From contig JACGWO010000004.1 in the NCBI GenBank assembly GCA_034509735.1, positions 12,877,395 to 12,941,394 on the forward strand: 64,000 bases of DNA. Direction: 5' to 3'. The stretch comes from Sesamum alatum. Lineage: Eukaryota; Streptophyta; Magnoliopsida; Lamiales; Pedaliaceae. The position numbers and the translations under genes were made by a program. The notes beneath the pieces are model-generated. The model worked only from the letters and a program-made list of their open reading frames with translations. It was not told where the DNA came from and ran no database searches. Numbering within the stretch: the first letter of the stretch is position 1; each line of letters opens with the position of its first letter. Positions 32,473-45,344 of this stretch are shown piece after piece.

Positions 32473-34713
32473 TGTTAGAATAGGGTGACCGGAAAGCCAA
32501 TTAGATTGGTCTTGATGTAATCTATTTCTGACAATGTCATTGTAATTGTAATATTCTTATATGAATAAAGTGAGTATTCATGTTTGGCAGTTCCATTTGT
32601 TGTGCTCGCTATTTATGTTTATTCCACTTAACATCACAACAAAGCCTACAGGCCAAACGAACAACCCATGTAGTTGGGCTGCGCATTGGATGGCAGCTAT
32701 GAAACTAACTTCTAAGGATTAGGTCTGAAACGTTCCAAGTCGAGGACCTTAAGACAGGGCATCAAGAGTCCTATACAGACTTGCACTAATGATTGCATTC
32801 ATTAGATGAGTGTCGTGTTTCATCGGCGACAGACGTTGGACGTCTATGCAATATTAGTGGGTTAGTTGACAAGGATGTCAACTGACTGAACCGACTCGCG
32901 GGAATCGTCATATGGAAGCCTTGGAGGCTTGGTCGGTATGACTGACATTCCTGGCTCCGATAGTACGAGATTAGTCCTCGGACTTGAGGAATCATGGCAG
33001 TCACATGCATATGATGGTTGTATCTAGCATCTGGCAAGAGATGTCAGTATCTGGGATACGTTCATCATAAGCCTTATACAGTGCAGTCGGAATATGTATT
33101 GAAGACGGTGGATTCCAAGATAGGATCCGTCACCTGTCAGTATATGACAGTCGAGTCTCCTATGCGCTCTGAGACAGTTTAAACTCTTATAAGTCTGTGG
33201 CCACAGCGATTGGTCGAGTAGGGAATGGTTTCCTACGTCGATCGATAGAGTAAACGTGCCTCGAGTTACTGAGCATAGTTGTCTAGTCCAAGATGGGAAC
33301 CGACGCCCAATTCCATACCCTAGACTTAGACCGGGAGACGGATGATGGAAGGACCGTACTCGTATGGGACTCGGGAGCCTAAATGTTCACGCCAACATTC
33401 ACCTAGTCTCTAGTGCCATGGACCGTTGCTAGACGGCCACCCATGGTGACGGGCGTTTTTCTGATTAATGGTTAATCGGAAAAAAAATTAATTAAATTGG
33501 ATTTAATTGATCAATTGTGTTGGACACAAGCCCAAGTCTAGCTGAGGGTGAACCTAATGAGTCACACACAAATCACTTTGAATTTGGCGGAGTTAATTTG
33601 GAATTAATTTTAGAAGAAGCGAATAAATTTAATCGGATTAAATTTATTCAAGAGAGAAAATAAATGATTGGATCATTTATTGAGAAATCCATTTGATGGA
33701 TGGTCCAAGAATTAATTAATTGGATTAGTTAATTTTTGGACTAAGGACCTTTAAATTAATTGGATTAATTTATTGGGTTTTGGCTAGAATAGTTGATTGG
33801 ATCAATTATTCTTAATTTGGACTTATGTTTATTTAATTGGATTAAATAAATAATTGGGATTCAATTGGATTGAAATTAATTAGATTAATTAATGCCCAAT
33901 GGATACATGTTTGGACTTTATTTAATTTGATTAAATACGAGTCCAAAAACCATGAAGGTCCAAGTCCATTTTTTCATGCAAGTTGAAGCTAGTTAAGGAG
34001 GAGTTTCAACTCTTCCACATATGTACATGATGAGCACGAAAATTTGCTGATTTGTGGGTGGTTTTCTCTTGCTATCATGTGTAGTAGATGTGCTAGAAGT
34101 GTGTGTATGTGGAAGTTGCCTTGGAGGTTACTTATGTAGGTCGTTTTTGAACACTACATTCTACATACACAAAACTACTTTGCTAGACACAATTCACTTA
34201 ACTTGCTTCACTTTTTGCTGGAGTTTTTTAGCCAAATACTCTCTGAAAATTCTCTCTTTTAGTGTTCATACTTCTTAGAGAAGATTGAACAAAAACATTC
34301 CAAGGTACACTAATCGATAGTGCTTTCTTTGGAATTGTTTCTTCTTCTTTGTTTCTAATTTCTATCTAGCAATAGAGTAGAAATAAATCCATATTGTGGT
34401 GTGGAACGCATTAGAGGAGTTCTACGTTGAGCTCTCAAGTGGACGAACGAAGAAAGAAAAGAAAGGAACAACGCACGAACCCGTTCTACATAAACGAACA
34501 AAGGTTGGTTTCCTTTTTACATTTTTGTATAACTTTCTTCTTCTCCTTTTAAGCCATATGTCCAGCATGTTTTATTTTGTTGTTTATGCTTTGAAAAACA
34601 CCGAACGCCCGTGAACTTCAAAGGGAACACCCCTTTGAGTCCGGTTTAAATTATGTCTTAAATTTACGTTTTTACGCTTCCGTTGCGTTCCCGGGCCGTA
34701 CCCGATTCTTTCA
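32473..34713 (+). repeat. LTR D: 3' LTR of the pol on its left and 5' LTR of the leader on its right
   Basis: 2241 bp, TGTTAGAATAGGG to TTCTTTCA. PPT abuts the left end and a PBS the right end, so one LTR is shared by two internal regions. Palindrome CTGTGGCCACAG (33195-33206), stem CTGTCA/TGACAG (33134-33150), conserved CCATGG block (33416-33446), donor-like AAG|GTTGGT (34503/34504), U5 stem TCAAAGGG/CCCTTTGA with loop AACAC (34618-34638). Confidence 0.9.
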
Positions 34714-34714
34714 G

Positions 34715-34726
34715 TGGTATCAGAGC
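34715..34726 (+). other. primer-binding site (tRNA-iMet), right of LTR D
   Basis: TGGTATCAGAGC one base after the LTR end. Confidence 0.93.
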
Positions 34727-35188
34727 CCGGTTAGGTGTTGTGGCTTTAAGATTTACATGTTATAATGTGTTAAGCATGTTGAACGTGTTTAAAAATGCTT
34801 TTGGAAAGCATGTTTTACGCTTTTTCTAGCATGATTATATGTATGAAAATATGTGTTAATTTTGCTTTTGAAATTATGGATATCTATGCATTTTATGAGA
34901 ATTTGATTTTCTGTAAATGCATGTTTATATTTCAGTTTTACAGCAGATATAAAAAAAAAAAATTGGAAAACGTTCAGCAGCCATCTGCTTGCTGCTGCCT
35001 GCCGGCTGGTCACAGAGCCAGCCTGCGCGCGCGCCCGCTGGCCGTGCGTGCTGGCGGGTAGCGCAGGCAGGCAACTTCCGCCCGTGCGCGCGCGGGCATG
35101 CGCTGCGCGCGCTGGCCGCGCACGCACGTGCGGCTAGCCATCGGCCGGTCTGGGACGTTTGGGCCGTTTTGCATTATTTTTCGTGAAA
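34727..35188 (+). other. D leader fragment with GC-rich block
   Basis: Leader following the PBS. The GC-rich block is at about 34985-35160. Homology to copia leaders ends near 35188, where a truncated LTR A begins. The join lies in a short AATTTT-type stretch found on both sides. Confidence 0.75.
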
Positions 35189-36283
35189 ATTTCAATTTTG
35201 GCGGGAATATGTAACCTATGTCTAGATAATTTCAGGTGTTTGATAAATCATTTATGAATAAAGAAGTGAAAATTCATATGGCAACACTTTCTTTACGTTC
35301 ACTTATATCTGCTATTACATATCTGTTCACTACGCAAACAAAGCCCACGGACTGAGAATCGATTTCGGGGACTGGGACTACGCTTGGAGGTAGGTCCATG
35401 AAATCAGTCTTACCGAATCAGTCCGGAAATCTCCAAGTCAAGGAATCTCAAAGATGGGTACCGAGATTCCCCTTGAAACTTGCACTAAGCATCTGCTCTC
35501 GTATTTCATCGACGGGTGACGAAGGTCGTCTAAGCAGTGTTAGTGGGTTAGCATGCGAGGAAGCAGCTGACTGAGGTGACTCGTGGGAACCGTCTTACGG
35601 AGGACCTTGAGTATGGTCAGCAAGGTGTGACGTGTATTCCCGGTTCCAACGGTACACGTCAAGTCCTTTGACTTGAGGAACTGCTGAGTTTACCTCTACA
35701 TCGGGTCTGTATCTTAGATATGGTGAGAGATTGCCAAAATACGCTTGATTAGTCATAAGCCATGTCTAGTGCAGCTCTGGTGTACAGAGTGACAGTAGTT
35801 TCCAAGAAAGGATCTGTCTCCTGTCAAAAGGCATTGACAGTTGAGTCTCATGTATGCTCTGTGTCTTGTCCCTAAAATCTGTGGCCACAGTAACTGAACA
35901 GAAGGGAAGGTTTTCCTTCCGGCGTTAAGTAAGGACAGACCGACACTTAGGTCCAAAATGGGTACCTGCATTTTCCGTGCCCTAGACCCTAAGTGATGAG
36001 ACCGAAGACAGAAGGACAAGTGTACTGTTAGAGCCTAAATGTTCATCCCCGAATACTTCACCTAGTCTCTAGTGCCATGGACCGTTGCTAGATGGCCACC
36101 CATTGTAACGGACGGATTCTAGGAATCCGACCAAGTCTAGCTGAAAGGTAAACCTAAAGAGTCACACACTATCCACACACAGTATTTAATTTGGAATTAA
36201 ATGTTGGAGTAAAGGAATGATCAAATTGGATTTAATCGGGTCCTAATTTTCTTGGAGAATTAATTCTTTCTATTTGATCAAAT
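35189..36283 (+). repeat. 5' LTR remnant of element A3, truncated at both ends
   Basis: Family A LTR lacking about its first 28 bp and everything after the U3 AT-rich part (roughly the last 900 bp, including TATA box, R, U5) and the PBS. It keeps the palindrome CTGTGGCCACAG at 35879-35890. It joins directly to the leader GC-rich block at about 36283. Element A3 therefore has no promoter TATA and no PBS and could not transpose. Confidence 0.85.
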
Positions 36284-38202
36284 CCAGGCAGGCAGCGCAG
36301 CCGAGGCCTCAGACAGGCCGCTGGCTTGCAGACTGCCCGCGCGCGCGGCCAGGATGGCCGCGCAAGCAGGCGCGCACGCAGGGCGGCGCCTCCAGCCGCG
36401 CGCGCACGGTTGCGGGGCAAGGAGTCCGCGCACGAACGAGCACCAGGTGGCGCCGCACTGCGCAGGAGTAGGTGCGCGGCTGGCAACCAGTAGGCCAGCG
36501 CGCGCGAGGTAGGGGAGCCTGCTCGCGCGACGGCCTGTCGGAACACCAGGCCGCGCAGCACGCTGTCGGTCAGGCGCGCACGCACGCAGGCAAGGGCCTG
36601 CGCGCGCGCAGGTGGCGGCAGGCTGAGCCTGCTGCCCTGTGCGCACACCGGCAGGCCGCTGCCAGCGTTGGCGGCCAGTGCTGCTGCTAGGGTTTTAAAC
36701 CCTAGTATTGTTTTCTTTTTATTTTTTAATTTATTTTCAGTTTTAATTTTGAATTAATTATGAAAAATTCGTTTTTGGGTTCAATTTTGCCTAATTTTCT
36801 AAAGATATTATTTTAGGAGTAAAATATATTCAATTTGGAATCCCGGGGTTATTTTACTTAAAATAATGAGGAAAGATTTTCCTAAAACGAGAAAATACTG
36901 TTACCAATATTTCTGTTTTATTTTTCACACGTTACGCACATGTTCATTTATTTCTTATCTTGAATGATTATGATTGGAAATCATGAATTGTTGGTATATT
37001 GTAATTATGTGATTAGATCATGTGATTATGTGTGTTGGATGGAAATGGATGATCACGAGCCCTAGACCGAATGTATGGTTTAATTTTCTGGTGGGCCTGT
37101 GTGCCTTTTTTACTGATTTCTCCTTCTCTCTTTCTAGTTGCCTTGGAATAATAAGACATTCTACCTCCCTCCTTGTGTATTCCCCCCGGGTTTTTGCTGG
37201 GGTTTCTATTTTTAATATGTAATGAGAGTAGATTAGGAGTGAGGTTTCTATGTTTTTATAATTGGTGGAGAAGAAGGAAGGACCTCATGGAGAGCCCAGA
37301 CGGGAGGTTCCTTGGAGTTTTCCATGAAGTGAAAAAAGAGAAAAAGAGACCAAGGCCCATCAGCATGATGATTGGGTTACTATTAATGTAATAGTATAGG
37401 ACCAACCCTAAATTGACCATAGATCCACTACGGGCTCAGTGAGTCGCATAGGATTCGGGCTCGTGATCATCCAACAGGGGCGTGCTAGGCTTTAATTTTG
37501 CATGTGGTTATTATGATGGATGAATGGGTTTTTTATTTATCATATAACTGCTATGGATGGTTTAATCTACACATGATGGATGAATGTGTGAATGTTTATT
37601 TACTATGAGATCTCGGTCATTTACTACTCTCACATTGGTTGGACCAATGTTGAAATATTAGACCCTAGACAAAATGGACATAAACTCTAGGAGTTTGTCC
37701 ATGCCTTCCAATCCATGGCATAATGAGGAAGCTGTTTTAGGTCAATAGCGTGGTCTCACGAGTCGTGGCTCGTTATTGTACTTAAAAGAAGCTGCACTAT
37801 GTCATGAACGAAAAATGGGCTGCTGTTACCTGTCTCACAAGTCGCGGGGGTACCAGTGGGTCGGTCGATTGGGTTGGGTCTAACGCCCAATTAGCATGAT
37901 TCGCTTGGAGTCCTCGGGATCATGTGAAAGGGTGAGGCAGCAATCTTGGGAATCTCGTGGAACGAGAATGGTATGGAATACCTCCCACAGGATCTTTTCC
38001 ATGCGAATCGTAAAAGCAGGGTATGAGAAAAATCGCTGTGGATCCCAAGCCCACTAGGAAAGAATTTCCCGAAAATCACGTTTGAGAGTACTGTTTTTTC
38101 GTATAAATAGTGGGAGGATTAAATGACTAAAGACCAAGCATTTAATTATTTTTCTTCAAAACACCGTCTTTTATTTTCTGTTGATCGCAACTGTTTTTTA
38201 AA
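36284..38202 (+). other. leader of element A3
   Basis: Begins inside the GC-rich block (36284-36690). Then come the palindrome CTAGGGTTTTAAACCCTAG (36688-36706), AT-rich leader, and TATAAATAG at 38102-38110, about 93 bp before the gag ATG. The acceptor-like AAATGTAG seen before gag in A and A4 is missing here because of a small deletion next to the ATG. Confidence 0.8.
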
Positions 38203-41200
38203 ATGTCTAAGAACCCACTTTCCACCATTCTTGAGATAAACAAATTCAATGGAACAAATTACAACGACTGGTTGCGCAATCTTAGGATAGTCCTAGATTA
38301 CGAGAACCAAGGCTACGTCATGGGCGAGCCTTTCCCTAGGACCTTGCCAGAAGGATCCACGCCCGAAGAACGTGAGATGTTCGAGACTTGGCATAAGGAT
38401 AACCGGAAGGTCCGTAGAATCATACTTGCTTCGATGACCAATGAGATTCAGAAGCAATATGAAAGGTTAGACGACGTCCCTTCCATAATGGCTCGCCTTA
38501 AGGATTGCTATGCAGTCCCGGACCGGCATACTAGGTATGTCGCGACCAAGGCGTTCTTTGGAACTAAAACGACAGAAGGATCCTCTGTACAAGAGCACGG
38601 GGTCAAAATGCTTACCCTGGTGGAAAAGCTCGAGGACCTAAAGGCAGGCCTCGATAATGAAACGTACATAGATGTGATCCTTCAGTCACTCCCACCCTCC
38701 TTTGACCAATTTATCGTCAACTACAACATGAACGCACTTGAGAAGGGCATTCATGAGTTGATTAATATGTTGGTGCAATACGAGGCAACGACTAAGAAGT
38801 CCGCGCCTTCGGTATTGTTTGGAGGTGCTTCAACTTCCAAGACGAAAGGCAAAGGTGCCGGACGTTGGAAAAAGAAGAAAGGGAAGGGAAAGGCCGTCAA
38901 AGCAGCTACGAACACTAAGAGTGTTCCCATTGCCAAAGAGGGGAAAGGCAAAGGAAAGGGAAAGGTTGTCTCCAACCAACAGTCGAAGGCATATGACATA
39001 TATATCAACTGCCGTGAGAAAGGGCATTGGAAGAGAGAGTGCCCCAAACTCTTCTCGAACCAAGGTATTTTCATGATTGAGGTTAACATGGTCACTAATT
39101 CTTCCTCTTGGGTATTAGATACCGACTGTGGAGCTCACATTTGCAATGACATGCAGCTGTTGAAAAGAAGCAGAAAACTGGGTAGCGGGGACTTGATCAT
39201 GAAGTTTGGGAATGGCAAGGCCATCTCGGCAGAAGCAGTAGGATCCGCTACTCTAGTGATTAGTGATAGTATTAGCATAGAATTAGAGCAAGTTTATTTT
39301 GTACCTAGTATGATTAAAAACATCATTTCCATTCCATTGTTGGACAATAGTGGTTATGAGTTTAGAATCAATAAAAATTGCTTTTATTTGATGAGGTGTG
39401 GAATTGCTCATCTGCTTGGTACATTAAATAACGGGCTCTATATCTTGCAACAAACGAACTTCGTTCTTAACGCTCAACACAAACGTAAATTAGATAATAA
39501 CGGGAACGCACGACTGTGGCACGCTAGGCTAGGTCACATATCCCAAGATAGGATGAAAAGGTTGGTAGACTCAAAGAACCTAGAGGTAGGGGACTTGAGT
39601 GAGCTACCAACTTGTGAATCCTGTCTAAGAGGGAAAATGACCAAGAAGCCCTTTGTAGGACAAAGCAGGCTTGCCACAGGTCTGTTGGACTTGGTCCATA
39701 CAGACGTATGTGGACCACTAAGGATGCAGGCCCGAGGTGGGTTCTCCTACTTCATAACCTTTACCGATGATCATTCACGGTATGGTTATGTTTACCTAAT
39801 GACGTACAAGTCTGAAGCTCTTGAGAGGTTTTAAAGAATTCAGACTTGAAGTGGAGAACCAGACCAACTACAAAATTAAAGTCCTACGGTCAGACCGAGG
39901 CGGTGAATACCTTAGTACCGAGTTCCTAGATTATCTAAAAGAACATGGTATAATATTAGAATGGACACCTCCCGGAACACCACAATTAAATGGTGTCCCT
40001 GAAAGGAGGAATCAAACTCTGTTGGACATGGTTCGGTCCATGATGAGTTTTACCAAATTGCCCTTATCCTTTTGGGGCTAGGCACTAGAAACAATAGCCA
40101 AATTGTTGAATTTGGCGCCTACCAGTGCATTGACCCAAACGCCATATGAGATATGGCACGGCAAGCCTGCGTCCTACAACTACTTGAAAGTATGGGGTAG
40201 CCCCGCATACGTCAAGAGGTTAGTGGGAGATAAGCTAGAATCCAGGTCTAGCTTATGCAGGTTCGTTGGATACCCTAAAGAAACTGCGGGTTATTACTTT
40301 TATGACCCCTTGGAACAAAAGGTATTTGTTTCAAGGAATGCAGTATTCTTGAAGCAAGGCTTCCCGTCGGATATCCAACCAGATGAGCTGATCCTTGAGG
40401 AATCAAGTGATGGAATCCAGCCATCAGAGGTAGCCACGGAACCATCACTTAGAAGATTCAAGATAGACAGCCGAAGGGCTGACCAACCTCGAGGAGTCCA
40501 ACATGCTAGGCATGAAAGACAACCTCAGGAACGGCCAGCCCCGGTCCCTGAACCGCTGGCTCCGATACATTCAGCGCCCACAGTCACCACTGACGTTCCC
40601 GTTCTCTGTAGGTCCACTAGAGAGTCCAGACCTCCAGTGAGATATGGCTTTCTAGGAGCGACCGATCTTTTGGATAAAGATCCTAAGACATACGGAGAAG
40701 CGATGTCTGACATTGACTCCGGAAAATGGCTTGAGGCCATGAAAACCGAAATGGACTCTATGAGCGAGAACTAAGTCTGGAGACTTGTAGATCCACCGAA
40801 AGGTGTTAAGCCAGTGGGCTGTAAGTGGGTCTACAAGCGCAAACTTAGCGTTGAAGGAGAAGTCACAACCTTTAAGGCTAGGCTTGTAGCTAAGGGATAC
40901 ACTCAACGACCTGGGGTCGATTTTGAGGATACCTACTCGCCAGTAGCCATGGCTAAGTCCATTCGGATCCTCCTCGCCATAGCAGCATGGTATGACTATG
41001 AGATATGGCAGATGGACGTGAAAACGGCCTTCCTCAACGGTTTCGTTGAAGAAGAGATCTATATGGATCAGCCGGAGGGTTTCACAGTCACTGGAGAAGA
41101 ACAGAAAGTTTGTCGTCTCCAGAAGTCCATCTATGGCCTCAAACAAGCATCCCGAAGTTGAAACATTCGATTTGATGAAGTAATACGGGGTTATGACTTC

Positions 41201-42257
41201 ATCAAGAACGAATCCGACCCTTGTGTATACAAGAAGGTCAGTGGGAGCTCAATAGTGTTCCTAGTGCTTTATGTGGATGACATTCTACTCATTGGTAATG
41301 ACGTTAGAATGTTAGGAAACACAAAAAGCCTGATTGTCAACCAGTTTTCCATGAAGGACGTGGGTGAAGCCTCCTACATCCTGGGCATCCAGATTGTCAG
41401 GGACAGATCTAAAAGGATGTTAGGGCTCACCCAAAACTCGTATATGGGGAAAGTCCTAAAGAGATATCGAATGGACAACTCCAAACGAGGATTCCTTCCC
41501 ATGAGGCATGGGATCAAGTTATCCAAGAAACAGTCCTCACAGACTGATGGGGAACTTGAAAGGATGAAAGTCATCCCCTATGCTTCTGCCGTAGGTAGCA
41601 TCCAATATGCGGTCCACTGCACTAGGCCTGACATTGCGTACGCTTTGAGCGTAACAAGCAGATATCAGTCCTGTGCGGGAGAGGCACATTGGAATGTTGT
41701 TAAGGGCATCCTTAAGTACCTAAGGAGGACTAAGGAAATGTTCTTAGTCTATGGCAATGGAGAGCTGATCCTGGAAGGCTTTAGCGACGCTAGCTTCCAG
41801 TCTGATGACGATGATGCCAAGTCTCAATCGGGTTACGTATTTAAGCTCAATGGAGGAGTAGTGGCTTGGAAAAGTTCCAAGCAAGCAACCACTGCTGACT
41901 CCACTACAGAGGCTGAATACATAGCAGCTTCAGAAGCTGCTAAGGAAGCGGTTTGGATGAGAAACTACATCCAAGTGTTGGGTGTGGTGCCTAGCATCGC
42001 CGAGCCTGTTGTCATCTTCTATGATAACAACGGTTGCAATAGCGCAAGCAAAGGAACCGAGATCTCATCACCGTTCCAAACACATTCTTAGACGCTACCA
42101 TCTTCTTAGAGAAATGGTAGGAAGAGGTGACGTTCGGATGGACCGAGTCAACTCAGCAGACAACACAGCAGATCCGTTGACAAAGCCTATGTCGCAGAGC
42201 GCTCATACGCAACATCTTGAGAAGATGGGGATTAGACATATGGGCGATTGGGTTTAA
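38203..42257 (+). pseudogene. gag-pol of element A3
   Basis: Starts MSKNPLSTIL at 38203. The first frame is 543 codons: Gag, protease, pre-integrase, HHCC finger and the start of the integrase core. Two key sites are changed: the first knuckle Cys (C267) is Tyr and the protease DTG reads DTD. Breaks: one extra T at about 39832 (frameshift), TAG at 40079-40081, TAA at 40772-40774 (Gln codon), TGA at 41159-41161 (Trp codon), and one extra T at about 42033 in RNase H. RT motif LYVDD is near 41270. The C-terminus ends at 42257, before the PPT. Most damage is G-to-A or C-to-T. All domains are present in normal order and length. Confidence 0.93.
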
Positions 42258-42274
42258 AAGGTCAAGTGGGAGAT

Positions 42275-43215
42275 TGTAGAATAGGTGACCATGTAAGTCA
42301 ATTTTGGCGGGAATATGTAACCTATGTCTAGACAATTTCAGGTGTTTGATAAATCATTTATGAATAAAGAAGTGAAAATTCATATGGCAACACTTTCTTT
42401 ACGTTCACTTATATCTGCTATTACATATCTGTTCACTACGCAAACAAAGCCCATGGATTGAGAATTGATTTCGGGGACTGGGACTATGCTTGGAGGTAGG
42501 TCCATGAAATCAGTCTTACCGAATCAGTCTGGAAAATCTCAAAGTCAAGGAATCTCAAAAATGGGTACCGAGATTCCCCTTGAGACTTGCACTAAGAATC
42601 TGCTGTCGTATTTCATCGACGGGTAACGAAGGTCGTCTAAGCAGTGTTAGTGGGTTAGCATGATAGGAAGCAGCTGACTGAGGTAACTCGCGGGAAGCGT
42701 CTTACGGAGGACCTTGAGTATGGTCAGCAAGGTATGACGTGTATTCCCGTTTCCAACGGTACAGGTCAAGCCCTAGACCCTAAGTGATGAGACCGAAGAC
42801 AGAAGGACAAGTTAACTGTTAGAGCCTAAATGTTCATCCCCGAATATTTCACCTAGTCTCTAGTGCCACGGACCGTTGCTAGATGGCCACCCTATGGTAA
42901 TGGACGGATTCTAGGAATCCGACCAAGTCTAGCTGAAAGGTGAACCTAAAGAGTCACACACTATCCACACACAGTTAGTATTTAATTTGGAATTAAATGT
43001 TGGAGTAAAGGAATGATTAAATTGGATTTAATCGGGTCCTACATTTTCTTGGAGAATTAATTCCTTCTATTTGATAAAGGGAATTAAATTAATAAATTGG
43101 GTTTATTAAGGGAATTAATTTAATGGGCCTAGAATAAATATTAATATTCATTTATTATATTTATTTGGCCTTTTGGAATATTTTAATAGAATTTAAATAT
43201 TCCATTAAATTAAAT
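42275..43215 (+). repeat. 3' LTR of element A3, internally deleted and cut by A4
   Basis: Begins TGTAGAATAGG (one T lost from TGTTAG) after PPT AAGTGGGAGAT. About 240 bp are missing at 42769-42770, where GGTCAAG joins CCCTAGACC, so the U3 palindrome is lost. It stops at 43215 in the AT-rich U3, where element A4 inserted in opposite orientation. The right-hand continuation lies beyond the window. Confidence 0.88.
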
Positions 43216-43799
43216 TGTCAAAGAATATGTGGATCGTCCCGGGAAATTGCGCGAATGTGGAAGCGCGATATAAAATAAAATACAAAAATTTAAAGCATGC
43301 TTTAATCAAATTAAAGAGCACGCTCAAGGGGTGTACCCTTGAGATTCCCGGGTGTTCGGTGTATCTCATGAGTAAACAACATGTAAATGATCATGGAGGC
43401 CATAGGGTAGAAAATTAAAGAGGAAGAAAATATTAAACGAGACCTACCCGTTGTCGTTTTCGTCTTCAACAGCTACACGCGTTGTTCCCCGTTTTGCACC
43501 GAGATCTCGTTCTTGAGACCCTCCAAATCGTGACACACGATCCACCCACGTATCTTGCACGTCGTGCTAGCAACGAACAAGTGTATATTTTGGAGTGGAT
43601 GAATCAACAACACGTTATGAATTAACGGTATTGATTCATCTAAGTTCTAATGTTCCAAGAACAAGAGAACTAGAAAAGAATTTCTTGGAGAGAGTGGAGA
43701 GAGATGGGGGACGAGAGATAGGGGAGAGAGAGCCAAAAATGAGTGTGTGTTGTGTGTGTGTTGGAATTTCATCATCCTTCAAAGGCGCAAGGCTAGGGG

Positions 43800-43925
43800 T
43801 TTATATAGAGGAAGAGTTTAATCCTCTTTAAACTCCATCTCTTTAGAAGCTTAATTTGACTAGGATTTTGACCTAGTCAAAGTCCTAGTTAAAGTAGAAT
43901 TTGACCTTGTCAAATTGAATCCTAG
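43800..43925 (-). promoter_or_regulatory. LTR promoter, element A4
   Basis: Minus-strand TATATAAA at 43800-43807, with W-box cores between about 43855 and 43920. Confidence 0.5.
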
Positions 43926-45159
43926 CCTTTGATCTCTCCTATTAAATCTCTACCATTAATTTAATTTAAAGGAATATTTAAATCGTATTAAATATTCCAA
44001 AAGGCCAACTAAATATAATAAATAAATATTAATATTTATTCTAGGCCCATTAAATTAATTCCCTTAATAAATCCAATTTATTAATTTAATTCCCTTTATC
44101 AAATAGAAGGAATTAATTTCTCCAAGAAAATATAGGACCTGATTAAATCCAATTTAATCATTCCTTTACTCCAATATTTAATTCCAAATTAAATACTAAG
44201 TGTGTGTGGATAGTGTGTGACTCTTTAGGTTCACCTTTCAGCTAGACTTGGTCGGATTCCTAGAATCCGTCCGTTACCATGGGTGGCCATCTAGCAACGG
44301 TCCATGGCACTAGAGATTGGGTGAAATAATCGGGGATGAACATTTAGGCTCTAACAGTACACTTGTCCTTCTGCCTTCGCTGTCATCACTTAGAGTCTAG
44401 GGCACGGAAAAAGCAGGTACCCATTTTGGACCTAAGTGTCGGTCTGTCCTTACTAAACGCCGAAAGGGAAACCTTCCCTTCTGTTCAGTTACTGTGGCCA
44501 CAAATTTTAGGGACAAGACACAGAGCATACATGAGACTCAACTGTCAATGCCTTTTGACAGGAGACAGATCCTTTCTTGGAAACTACTGTCACTCTTGAA
44601 AGAAATATGTGGATCGTCCCGGGAGATTAACGCGAATAGCAGAAGCGCGAAATAGTGCGTAATAAAAAAAAATTACAAAGCATAATTAAATGGAATTTAA
44701 ACTATGCATAATATACATAACAAATCAAGGGGTGTGTCCTTGATTCTCCCGGGCGTTTGGTGTATCTCATGTTCAATAAAACACAACATGGAGGCCATAG
44801 AATTGAAATCGAAAAAAACGAAATTAAAGAACCTACCCGGTTGTAGTTTTGTCTTCGTTCGGCTACATGCATTGTTCCCCGTTTTGCACCAAGATCTCAA
44901 GAAGAGACCCTCTAAATCATCTCACTTGCTCCACCGGAAAGCAAACAACCCTTGTGCTAGCAAGAAATTATTTTGGGGAGAAGAGACATCGATACACGCT
45001 ATGAATTAACGCAATCAATGTCTCTTACGTTCTTAACTTGAATAAAATCAAGAAGAACAAAGTATATTTCTTGGAGAGAAGAAAGAGGGTGGACGAATTT
45101 GAGAGAGATGAGAGATGAGAGTTGTAGAGAATACTAGGTGTAAGTGTGTGTTTTTTAAG

Positions 45160-45262
45160 TATTTATAGAAGATGGAATTCCTATTCCTTTTCAAACTCTT
45201 CCAAAGAGACACACATTGACTAGGATTTTGATCCTAGTCAAATCCTAGTCAAATTAGGCTTT
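45160..45262 (-). promoter_or_regulatory. LTR promoter, element E 3' LTR
   Basis: Minus-strand TATAAATA (45160-45167), with a smaller set of W-box cores at about 45215-45262. Confidence 0.5.
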
Positions 45263-45344
45263 GATTAAGTTAAATCAATCATGGCCCTTCATCTCATCAT
45301 TCTCTAGATCAAATCTTGTCCATCCATTTCGATGGGCTTTATGG

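Noticed and set aside
36688..36706. CTAGGGTTTTAAACCCTAG as telomere-like sequence
   Set aside because: A single palindromic CCCTAAA-like pair at a fixed place in family A leaders, not a tandem telomeric array.
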